Assembly: GCA_003600225.1 (NCBI GenBank) | Contig: QZFT01000014.1 | Coordinates: 1-64,000, forward strand | DNA: 64,000 bases | Direction of reading: 5' to 3' | Source of the DNA: Pseudonocardiaceae bacterium YIM PH 21723 | Lineage (GTDB): Bacteria > Actinomycetota > Actinomycetes > Mycobacteriales > Pseudonocardiaceae | In this document: positions 23,642 to 31,800 of the stretch, piece after piece | Numbering within the stretch: position 1 is the stretch's first letter | How the letters are laid out: the number at the start of each line of letters is the position of its first letter | The notes under the pieces: generated by a model | The model's database searches: none | What the model saw: only the letters and a program-made list of their open reading frames with translations | Told to the model about the DNA's origin: nothing | Position numbers and translations under genes: made by a program

Positions 23642-24115
23642 TTACCGCGCGGCAGCCTGCCCGGCAGTGGCCCAGCGGGACGGGAACAGGTAGTCCAGCG
23701 CCCGCTCCCGGATCACGTGCAGCAGCACCGTGGTCAGGGTCAGCCGCACGAGAGGAGCGCCGTACCAGGCGAGGTGCAGCGGGCGCCGGGTCCGCACTTC
23801 CTCGTACACGAATCGGGTCACCAGCCAGGTTCCCAGCCCGAGGCGACGGTAGCGGGGCAGGACGGCGAGGGAGTCGACGTTCAGTGTGCCGCCGGTCAGC
23901 TGGTAGCCGCCCCAGCCGATCGTCTCGCCCGCCGGCGTGAGGATCAGCGCGAAGGGGCCGGAGAACTCCCGGCCGGTGAAGGCGCGCAGCCGTTCCCGGT
24001 CCCGGTCGGTCGGCGGCCGGTTCCACAGGGCGGCGTGGAATCCGGCGTGCAGATGCCTGACCGCCGGCGGGTTCTGCAGCTCGGAGATCAGCAGTCGCTC
24101 GGTCATCGTTGTCAT
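23642..24115 (-). CDS. GNAT-like protein, paralogue 3 of 3, internally shortened
   Basis: About 157 residues. The N-terminus (LHAGFHAALWNRPPTDRD), core (FALILTPAGETIGWGGYQ), acetyl-CoA loop (LPRYRRLGLGTWLV) and C-terminal end (RALDYLFPSRWATAGQAA) match paralogues 1 and 2. Two internal blocks are missing: the stretch before FAL (about 20 residues) and most of the family-specific second half (about 100 residues). It may still fold as a bare GNAT domain, or be decaying. ATG at 24115; another M lies at 24106. Confidence 0.65.
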   Translation of the reverse strand: MTTMTERLLISELQNPPAVRHLHAGFHAALWNRPPTDRDRERLRAFTGREFSGPFALILTPAGETIGWGGYQLTGGTLNVDSLAVLPRYRRLGLGTWLVTRFVYEEVRTRRPLHLAWYGAPLVRLTLTTVLLHVIRERALDYLFPSRWATAGQAAAR

Positions 24116-24194
24116 CACGTCTCGGTTAACGGCGGCCCGGCGAGGGCTGCTGCGCCGACGTGACCGCCGCCATCGGCCGCCTTCCGCCCGCCGG

Positions 24195-24737
24195 TCACCC
24201 CAGCTGCTCGTCCAGTAGCCCGACAGCATCCTGGGTGTCCAGTTGTCCGGCCAGCACCGCGAGGGTCAGTCCGTTCACCAGGGTCAGCAGGAGCTTGGCC
24301 CTGCGCTCCGAGCCGAGCTGCTCGCCTAGGTAGGCCACGCCTTCGGCGAAGCCCTCCCGCAGGTAGCCGGCGATCCGCTCGTCCACCGCGGCCCTGGCCA
24401 GGAAGGCACTGGCCACGCTCGCCTCCAGGTGCCGTTCCTCGTCGAGGGGCAGCATCTCCAGCAGTACGGCCCGGACCCGGGTCTTCGGATCCGCGCCGGT
24501 CAGCTCGGCGAAGCGCTCGCCGATCCGCCTGCTGACCTGCTCGGTCATGCTGGCCAGCGCGAAGCTGAGCATGTCGCCGGTACTCGCGAAGTAGTGCTGC
24601 ACCATGCCCATCGACACGCCCGCCTCGGTGGCGACCCGGCGCAGCGTCGCGGCCTCCAGGCCGTGCTCGATCGTCACCCGCCACAACGCCTCGGCCAGCT
24701 GCCTGCGCCGCGCCGCGTGATCCACCTGCTTGGGCAC
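24195..24737 (-). CDS. TetR family repressor
   Basis: About 180 residues. The N-terminal helix-turn-helix reads ATLRRVATEAGVSMGMVQHY (about residues 26-45), followed by an all-helical ligand domain of the BetI-like type (LLEMLPLDEERHLEASVASA). The GTG at 24737 has AAAGGAGGG just upstream, which decides the start over the long frame to 24956. It is divergent from a methyltransferase gene at 24814. Two near-identical 18-bp palindromes lie in the 76-bp gap, so it most likely represses both itself and the methyltransferase. Confidence 0.9.
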   Translation of the reverse strand: MPKQVDHAARRRQLAEALWRVTIEHGLEAATLRRVATEAGVSMGMVQHYFASTGDMLSFALASMTEQVSRRIGERFAELTGADPKTRVRAVLLEMLPLDEERHLEASVASAFLARAAVDERIAGYLREGFAEGVAYLGEQLGSERRAKLLLTLVNGLTLAVLAGQLDTQDAVGLLDEQLG

Positions 24738-24750
24738 GATCCCTCCTTTG

Positions 24751-24795
24751 CAATGCACTCGCATTGTATTATCGTTACGATGCGAACGCATTGTA
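24751..24795. promoter_or_regulatory. Pair of TetR-type operators
   Basis: CAATGCACTCGCATTGTA (24751-24768) and CGATGCGAACGCATTGTA (24778-24795) share the pattern SRATGCNNNCGCATTGTA. Each is a palindrome around ATGC/GCAT, and their centres are 27 bp apart. They lie between the divergent TetR and methyltransferase genes, overlapping where both promoters must be. Confidence 0.7.
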
Positions 24796-24813
24796 AAACT
24801 CTGAGGGGAAGAC

Positions 24814-25449
24814 ATGACACTGGATACGCGATCCTGGGACAGGCACGCGAGCTGGTCGGAGCAGGTGGCGGTCGCCAAGCGCCCCGCCATGCGGCTGATC
24901 CGGCAGATGTTGCAGCTCAAGTCGGGTGATCGGGTGCTGGAGGTGGGCTGCGGCACCGGTTGGACCCTGCCCGCGCTGTCGGCGGCGGTAGGCCCAGAGG
25001 GCTCGGTCGTCGCGGTGGACTACAGCCCGGCGATGGTGGCCCGCGCTCAGGCCAGGGTGGCCAGGGAAGGGTTGTCGAACGTGCGGGTGATCCAGGCGGA
25101 CGCGGCCGATATGCCGCTGGAGCCGGGCTCGTTCGATGCGGTGCTGGCGATGTACGCGATCAGCGCCACCCGGGACGTTCCGGCGGTGGTCCGCGCGGTG
25201 CACGACGTGGTGCGGCCCGGTGGCCGGGTGTTCGTGATGGACGTCCACCTGGCGCCGAGCACCTCGCCGCTGGCCAGGTCGCTGCGCTGGCTGTACCGGC
25301 GGATGTACGACTGGACCGGGGTGAACGTGCTGGCCGAGCTGACCTCGGTGTTCCCCGAGGTGACGGCCGTGGATGGGAAGGGACGGCGCGTGGAGAGGGT
25401 TCCAGACGCCGTCCCCGTGATGAACGCGCTGGCGATCAAGAACGCCTGA
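24814..25449 (+). CDS. Class I SAM-dependent methyltransferase
   Basis: A 211-residue cytosolic methyltransferase. The SAM site is clear: VLEVGCGTGWTL (motif I, about residues 42-53), VVAVDYSP (about 66-73), VIQADAADMPL (about 91-101) and VRPGGRVFVMDV (about 137-148). This UbiE/Methyltransf_11 layout does not reveal the acceptor. The ATG at 24814 follows GAGGGGAA. It is divergent from a TetR repressor with a twin operator. Its last 14 bases overlap the end of the convergent DUF418 gene. Confidence 0.9.
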   Translation: MTLDTRSWDRHASWSEQVAVAKRPAMRLIRQMLQLKSGDRVLEVGCGTGWTLPALSAAVGPEGSVVAVDYSPAMVARAQARVAREGLSNVRVIQADAADMPLEPGSFDAVLAMYAISATRDVPAVVRAVHDVVRPGGRVFVMDVHLAPSTSPLARSLRWLYRRMYDWTGVNVLAELTSVFPEVTAVDGKGRRVERVPDAVPVMNALAIKNA

Positions 25450-26581
25450 ACGGCAGCTCGTAGAGGTACTTCCACGCCAGTTCCAGTGGGCCCTGGGGGA
25501 AACGGCGCTGCCACAGGCTGCTGAATCCGAGCAGCATCAGGCTGATCACCAGCCACAGCAGCACGGTCAGCCACGGGCTGGTGCCGGCGATGACCGTCGC
25601 CAGCCCGAATCCCCAGCCGTAGCAGAGGATGCTCGCGAGGAGGTTCTGCAACACGTAGTTGGACAACGCCATCCGGCCGATCGTGGCCAGCCGGGTGGTC
25701 AGCGGGCCGAGCTTTCCCCGCCGGTCCAGGAAGACGCCGATCAGTCCGATGTAGAACAACGACACGATCGGCCCGAACACGTACCGGTCCAGCAGGCTCA
25801 GCTGGAAGATCGCCGCGATCACGGTCAGCGGAACACCCACGGCTCCACCGAACGCCAGCAGCTTCCGGCGGATCGCCATGCCCTGTTCGCCGGGACCGAA
25901 CGCGCCGGCCCGGTACAGCCGGACGCCCAGCAGGTACAGGCAGATGCTCATCGGGATGATGAACACCGCCTCGGCGCGCCACAGCGGCGCGTACTGGAGC
26001 CGGAACAGCACCTGCTCGGCCCAGCTGCCGTCGGTGTACAGCGTGACGGCACCGGTGTCCGGTGCGCCGGTGGGTCCGGAGCTCGTCGCCACGGTGGCCA
26101 GGCCGATCAGCAGCACGTGCACCGAGCCGGTGATCCACATCCACAGGCGGATGGCCCGGTCGGAGCGGATCAGGATGAACGCGGCGATCATCGCGGTGAC
26201 CGCGTAGCCCATCAGCACGTCGAACTCGATGACCAGCACGTAGTGCAGCAGGCCGTCCAGCAGGAGCAGCGTCGCGCGCCAGAGGTACCGGCCCGGCCAG
26301 TGTTGTCCCCGGCGTTGCGCGGACGCGTGCTGGATGGCCAGGCCGACGCCGAACAGGATCGTCAGCATGCCGAGGAACTTGCCGTTGGTGACCTCGGTGA
26401 AGAACTGCTGGACGCCGCTCTTGTGCCCGTACTCCTGGATGTAGGCGACGATGCCGCCCGGGTTGGTGAAGATCCAGATATTGGTGCCCAGGGTGCCCAG
26501 GATGGCTACCCCGCGCAGCACATCCAGTAGCTGAATACGGCCTTTGAGCTGTGGTGATGGTTGTTCTAGCGCAGTGCTCAC
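25436..26581 (-). CDS. DUF418 / YeiB-like multi-spanning membrane protein
   Basis: About 381 residues, with roughly ten membrane helices. It has the family opening RIQLLDVLRGVAILGTLG and the C-terminal DUF418 signature (IGRMALSNYVLQNLLAS, then CYGWGFGL). The family is widespread next to regulators and its function is not established; some members are thought to handle acyl groups or small lipophilic compounds. The GTG at 26581 is preceded by GAGGGGGA, so it is preferred over upstream in-frame codons to 26602. It is divergent from a second TetR gene at 26650, which probably controls it. Confidence 0.85.
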   Translation of the reverse strand: MSTALEQPSPQLKGRIQLLDVLRGVAILGTLGTNIWIFTNPGGIVAYIQEYGHKSGVQQFFTEVTNGKFLGMLTILFGVGLAIQHASAQRRGQHWPGRYLWRATLLLLDGLLHYVLVIEFDVLMGYAVTAMIAAFILIRSDRAIRLWMWITGSVHVLLIGLATVATSSGPTGAPDTGAVTLYTDGSWAEQVLFRLQYAPLWRAEAVFIIPMSICLYLLGVRLYRAGAFGPGEQGMAIRRKLLAFGGAVGVPLTVIAAIFQLSLLDRYVFGPIVSLFYIGLIGVFLDRRGKLGPLTTRLATIGRMALSNYVLQNLLASILCYGWGFGLATVIAGTSPWLTVLLWLVISLMLLGFSSLWQRRFPQGPLELAWKYLYELPFRRS

Positions 26582-26615
26582 GATGTCCCCCTCGGAAGTC
26601 AATACACTCGTACCA

Positions 26616-26630
26616 TACAGTCGTACTGTA
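26616..26630. promoter_or_regulatory. Candidate TetR operator
   Basis: TACAGTCGTACTGTA is a perfect palindrome of 6-bp arms around CGT. A wider, weaker symmetry (TACAC near 26603, GTGTA near 26634) brackets it. It lies in the 68-bp gap between the divergent DUF418 and TetR genes. Confidence 0.6.
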
Positions 26631-26649
26631 CAGGTGTAAACTGGTAGTC

Positions 26650-27243
26650 GTGGCCAGAGCAGAGGAATACGAGGACCGGCGCCGTGAGCTCCTGGAGGCG
26701 GTGTTTCGGATCACCGCGGAGCGCGGCCTCGACGAGGTGAGCATCCGCACGGTCGCCGCCGAGGCGGGTGTCTCCGTCGCCAAGGTGCAGTACTACTTCC
26801 GCACCAAGGACGAGCTGTTGCTGGCCGGTTTCGAGCACGTCATGCAGCTCCTGGAGACCCGGCAACAGCGGCTGGACTACAGCGGGCCGATGCGCCAGGT
26901 GCTGCGCGACTGCCTGCTCGTGTGGCTGCCGATCGACGCCGAGCGGATCGCCTCGACCCGGGTCTTCCTCGCCTTCGCGGTGCGCGCCCTGCACTCCCCG
27001 CAGCTGGCCGAGATCGAGGTCAAGCTGGAGGAGGAGGTGGTGAGCAGCCTGGCCGCGCTCATCGCCCGCGGCCAGGAGCTCGGTCAGATCCGCGCCGGAG
27101 TGGATCCGGAGCAACAGGCGCAGCTGCTGCTCGCGGTGCTGGACGGGCTGACCCTGCAGATGCTGCTGAACCCGGAGGTGATGACGGTGCGGCGGGGTAC
27201 CGCCGCGGTGGACGCGTACCTGGATGCCCTGTGCTCCAGCTGA
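26650..27243 (+). CDS. TetR family repressor
   Basis: A 197-residue regulator with a canonical N-terminal helix-turn-helix (VSIRTVAAEAGVSVAKVQYY, about residues 28-47, then FRTKDELL). Its C-terminal helical domain is similar in layout to the TetR at 24195. Two TetR genes divergent from small enzyme or membrane genes within 3 kb suggests a duplicated regulatory unit. The GTG at 26650 is preceded by the palindrome at 26616-26630. Its 3' end overlaps the PLP enzyme gene by 13 bases, so the two are one operon. Confidence 0.9.
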   Translation: MARAEEYEDRRRELLEAVFRITAERGLDEVSIRTVAAEAGVSVAKVQYYFRTKDELLLAGFEHVMQLLETRQQRLDYSGPMRQVLRDCLLVWLPIDAERIASTRVFLAFAVRALHSPQLAEIEVKLEEEVVSSLAALIARGQELGQIRAGVDPEQQAQLLLAVLDGLTLQMLLNPEVMTVRRGTAAVDAYLDALCSS

Positions 27244-28043
27244 ACCTGCCGTCCCCGTTGCAGCCCATCGCCGACGAGCGGCTCGGCTCGATGCGGCTGT
27301 TTCTCAAGCGGGACGACCTGATCCACCCGGAACTGCCCGGCAACAAGTGGCGCAAGCTCAAGTACAACCTGGATGTCGCGCGCGGCCACGACACCCTGCT
27401 CACCTTCGGCGGCGCCTACTCCAACCACCTGCGCGCGGTGGCCGCCGCCGGCCGGATCTTCGGCCTGGCCACCGTCGGCGTGGTGCGCGGTGAACCGGTG
27501 TCCAACCCGGTGCTGGACTTCGCCGTCTCCCGCGGCATGCGGCTGTCCTTTGTGGACCGTGCGGCCTACCGGAACAAGGACGCGCTGCTTCCCGGCCTGC
27601 GCGCGGAATTCGGCGACTTCTACCTGCTCCCCGAGGGCGGCAGCAACGAGCACGCCGTGCGCGGCTGCGCGGAACTGGTGCCGGAGATCGAGGTCCCGTT
27701 CGACCTGATCTGCGTGCCGTGCGGAACCGGCGGCACCCTCGCCGGCGTGGCCAGTGGCCTCCACGCCGGCCACGCACTGGGCTTCGCCGTACTCAAGGGC
27801 GGCGGTTTCCTGCGCGAGGTCGTCGCCGGGCTGACGTCTTCGCAGAGGTGGTCCCTGGACACGGATTTCCACCATGGCGGCTACGCCAGGCGCACCCCGG
27901 AACTGGACGCCTTCATCGCCGATTTCCAGGCACGGCACGGCTTACTGCTGGACTGGGTCTACGTGGCCAAGATGCTGCACGGCATCTACCGCCGCGCCGG
28001 CGAATGGCAGGGCAGGACGGTGATCGCCGTGGTCACCGGCTAA
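27231..28043 (+). CDS. PLP-dependent deaminase, ACC deaminase / D-cysteine desulfhydrase family
   Basis: About 270 residues, slightly short for the family. It belongs to fold-type II PLP enzymes. The lysine that binds PLP is in PGNKWRKLKYN (about residues 34-44), followed by TFGGAYSNHLRAVAAAG, with a phosphate loop CGTGGTLAG (about 165-173). Family members deaminate 1-aminocyclopropane-1-carboxylate or release sulfide from D-cysteine, and I cannot choose between them. The GTG at 27231 overlaps the TetR gene by 13 bases. Downstream, GC content drops at the start of the defence-like module. Confidence 0.85.
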   Translation: MLQLNLPSPLQPIADERLGSMRLFLKRDDLIHPELPGNKWRKLKYNLDVARGHDTLLTFGGAYSNHLRAVAAAGRIFGLATVGVVRGEPVSNPVLDFAVSRGMRLSFVDRAAYRNKDALLPGLRAEFGDFYLLPEGGSNEHAVRGCAELVPEIEVPFDLICVPCGTGGTLAGVASGLHAGHALGFAVLKGGGFLREVVAGLTSSQRWSLDTDFHHGGYARRTPELDAFIADFQARHGLLLDWVYVAKMLHGIYRRAGEWQGRTVIAVVTG

Positions 28044-28052
28044 ATGTTGCCG

Positions 28053-28880
28053 TCAGTCGGGAGAACGATTGACCTTTGCCAGGTCATTCAGCGCGGCGAC
28101 CACGACATTCCATGCGATTCGGACGATGTCGGCCGCTGGTGCGTATCCTTGTGTGAGTTGCTTTTTCGGATGTACCAAATTGCGGTGATTGCGCAGAACA
28201 TGGGCGTAATCAACCACATCTTGGGCAAACCATCCACGGTCTTTTGCCAAATTTATCAATTCCTCGAGCCGGTCATTCGGTTTCGATCCTGGCTTGGCTC
28301 GGCTCAGTGCCATGTCGTAAAGGACGCCTTCAAGCAGGCTGCCCAGCATAATGATCGCCGCTGTAGGTGCACCCGACTGCCAACAGACATGGGCTTCTTC
28401 TAGGCGTGCGGCCAGTTGTTCGCCGAATGCTGGATCACTGACGATCTCGGATAGGCTTGCGGTCAACTTTACGGGCGATTCCATTTCCGGTCTGGGTAGA
28501 TCCGGAGCGTGTGTGACCAACTTAGGGCGGTTGCCGTCGTACGCGACCTGATATCCGTCGACCGCGAGCAGGGTGTTCAATTCGCGGAGCACCAAGAGCC
28601 GGACATCATCCTCGCCCAGGTATTCACGGGGGTCGGCGAGCCTGAGCAGCACTTGGATCAATGCCGCTGAGTCGTGGCGCCGTGCGTTGAGCATATCTCG
28701 CACCCAGCTTCGGCGAGACCCATCGATTTCGCCGACCCGACGCCAACCCGCTGCTTGGAAGAACTGGACCAACTGGTATCCAGCGCGATAGTACGGCGTC
28801 TCATCGCCGCAGATGATGCTCGATAGGCGATCCAGGACGTTGATGTCGAGCTGAACATGAACGTCTTCTGCGTTGGTCAC
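28053..28880 (-). CDS. HEPN-like protein, partner of helicase-nuclease
   Basis: A 275-residue protein of no named family that I can fix. The N-terminal half includes YYRAGYQLVQFF and an LNTLLAVDGYQVAYDG stretch (about 101-116), which recalls the N-terminal modules of some abortive-infection proteins. The C-terminal half is helical and ends with VLRNHRNLVHPKK, giving R230 and H237 in an R-x6-H spacing typical of HEPN ribonucleases. Its GTG start overlaps the helicase-nuclease stop by four bases (GTGA), so the two are co-translated. Base composition is less GC-rich than the neighbours. A toxin or RNase role is inferred, not shown. Confidence 0.6.
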   Translation of the reverse strand: MTNAEDVHVQLDINVLDRLSSIICGDETPYYRAGYQLVQFFQAAGWRRVGEIDGSRRSWVRDMLNARRHDSAALIQVLLRLADPREYLGEDDVRLLVLRELNTLLAVDGYQVAYDGNRPKLVTHAPDLPRPEMESPVKLTASLSEIVSDPAFGEQLAARLEEAHVCWQSGAPTAAIIMLGSLLEGVLYDMALSRAKPGSKPNDRLEELINLAKDRGWFAQDVVDYAHVLRNHRNLVHPKKQLTQGYAPAADIVRIAWNVVVAALNDLAKVNRSPD

Positions 28881-31800
28881 TGAACGGCTCCGGACAACTC
28901 GTCGTCCGCACTGTGCGACAGATCAATGGGTGACCAGGTGCTGGCGACGTCGGCGTTGAAATGAGGATGGATATTGCGTTCGGCGAGGTGTTGCCACAGC
29001 GGTGCGAGCTCACGTTCAGGATCGAACTCGAACTCGCTTTCGCGGATGCGGAGGACATCCCAGCGCATGCGCCGTAGCTCAAGGTCCCGGCGAGCGTCAG
29101 ACGTCTGCTGTTCCGGACTGGTGTGCCACTGGTGACCATCGCATTCGATGGCCACCCGGCCTCCGTCGCCGACAACGACCAGGTCGAGCTTTCGCGAGCC
29201 GACCGGATGTTGTGGGACAACGTGATAACCCCGCTTCTTGATCGCTCGGTAGACGAGTTGCTCGAAGAGCGAATCGAAGGGTTCACATCGCGAGGTGTCG
29301 CTGACCTGGTCAAGATCCGGTGAAGCACCGAAGACCGACGGAGGGTTCATCATGTAGGCCATCAACGAGGAGCGCAGATCCTGTGGCTTCAGCTGGTCCA
29401 GGCGGACGGAGCTGAAGAGCCACATCTGGTCCTTCGCCCGGCTTGCCGCCACATTGAAGCTTTGCCGTGCGGAGGTTGCATACTGCGCGTTGGGCGGTTC
29501 GGCCACCAGCATGGAGAGAAAGATGACGTCCCGTTCATCGCCCTGGAATTCCGCTGGGGAGCCGACGCGGATCTTTCGCTCGGCTCGTTGTTCCGGCGTG
29601 ATCGCCGCGTTGATCTCCAGTTCGAGCAACTTCACCTGGCCGTGGCCTTGCAACACGACGACTCCGAATGACTTGCCTGCGTACCGAGGGTCCGATAGGC
29701 ACTCGGAGAGTTGGGCGACCAGGCGTTTGGCCTCGATGGGGTTCCGTCGCTTCGTATCGCGACCTTCGATGAATCCACCTTCGACGTAGACGACTTTGAG
29801 TGGTTCCAGGTCGTCCGAGGTGCGTTCTCTCAAGGGCACCAGGCCAGGCCGTCCCTCTTCGCCGTAGAACTGGGTCGACGACCAGGTGATGATCTCTGGC
29901 ATGCAGCGGAAATGTTCCCGCAGCCGGGTGACCGCGTTCTTTCCCGAGCGCGCCGAGAGCATGCCGTAGAGATGAGATTTCGACGTGAAGTGTTGACGAA
30001 TCTCCTGGTCTACATCGCGAAGATGATCATGTAGCCGCGCGAAGAGGGGTTCCAGTTTGCCCATCCGGCTCGGCCCGGGCGTGCACTGCTGATCGTCACC
30101 CACCACGATCACTCTGGGAGCCATCCACAAGAGGAAGAGCTGTTCCACGCCGACTTGGCTGGCCTCATCGACGATGACCACGTCGAACGAGTTTCGCTCG
30201 GCGGCGATGTTGTCCAGCAGGTTGGGTAGCGGAACGACCCAAGCTGGAACGGCATCCTTGGCTTTCTCCATCGCCGCCTTGGCTGCCCTGCGGAATTCAC
30301 CCGCCTTGAGCCCTGAACCGGCGCCGACCTTGTTCATATGTTCCCGATACGACCGCAGAGCGCGAGCGTGTTTATCACTCATCCGCAGCAGACAAGCCCG
30401 CAAGGCCTGGGTGGCGGCCAGCTGTTTCGTCGTTCGATCGATCTGATACTCGACCTGGTCGTATTCGGCGAGCAGGAGCCGCTCTTCATCCGCAGTCCGA
30501 TGTAGCTGCACGAATTGCTCGGCTTTCGACCACGCCCATGCGGCAGGTAGATCGCGCAACCATTCGTCCCATGCCGTTTCCTCGACGGTGAGCTCGAGCA
30601 GTTCGCAGAGCTCGGGGTGCGCCTCCTTCAGCGTTCGATGTAGCTGGGCGCGCCGGTGCTCGTCGTCATGTTCGGTGCGCGCGACCTCGATCAGCGTCAA
30701 GCCCCTGCGATAGGCGTCGGAATCCCGATCCCGCACCGCGTCGACCAGTTTGCTCAACTCAGGGCAGGATCCCGGGACAGCCGCCACCTGCTGAACCCGG
30801 GCCAGCAACGTGGTGACCTGAGTTCGTGCGCGCTCGAGTTCGACGTAACGCAATGCGGCAGGAATAGCGCCCAGTGCCCGCAAGAACCTCTGCGGTGTCC
30901 CCAGATCGGTGGACACCCCACCTTGCAGAAAGCGATTCTGCACCGCGTGATGTACGGCGCTGAGGCGTTCCACGATCTCAAGCTGGCGATCGTTGTCATC
31001 GAGCTCGGACAATGTCGCGGTCAGGCGCTCGGTGGATACCGGAACGCCGGCATCGGCCCATTTGAGCGCTAGCTGGGCCGCGGCGACTTCGGCTTCCAGG
31101 CGATCCAACGTGGCGCCCAATTGCGGTAGCGCCGTTGGCGGCTGCCCGTCAACCTTGACCAGGGACAGCAACTCCTCGGCGTTCTTCTGGGCGGGGGACT
31201 TCGGCAGATACGTGCGCAGCTTCCCGCCCTCTGCCAGGTACTTCTTCAGCGCGCGGCCGGCATTAAGTAGTCCGCGGGCGCGGCCGATCCCCATGGCGTT
31301 CATGGGAGGCATCTCGATGACGAAGCGGACACCCTGGGCCTGCAGATTCGTCTGGAGACGCTCGGCCTCAGAGCGGACTTCGCGTAGATGTCCCCAAATA
31401 CCCGCATGCCGTCCCGAGAAACCGTCGTTGACAGCGCGCACGACCCAGGTCTGTCCTACCCCTGGCGTTCCCTCCTCGGTAAACCCCAGACGCAGCAGGT
31501 CGGCCCGGACGGCCTGTCCCCAGTCAGCCATCTCCCGCAGATGTGCGATGTCCAGGGTCGCGACGCGCTGAGTGAGCTGACTGGTGTCCTCGTGTGCGGT
31601 GCGTTGTGCGTCGCGTTCCGCGTAGATGATCTCCGTCAGCTCCGCTGGGTCCGGTAGCTCATCGCTGTCGGGGAAGCGCTGACCGCCGCGTATCCGTCGC
31701 TGAGGTGTATCGCTACGCAGTAGCCGTCGCAGCTCCACCAGTTCTGCTGTGGACAATGGCGGCCGGTCGGGCTGTCCCAGGTCGACGGTGGGGATCCATT

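Noticed and set aside
22716-24026. A 436-residue frame covering paralogues 2 and 3
   Set aside because: It joins paralogue 2 to an out-of-frame shadow of paralogue 3. The ATG at 23558 gives a protein that aligns with paralogue 1.
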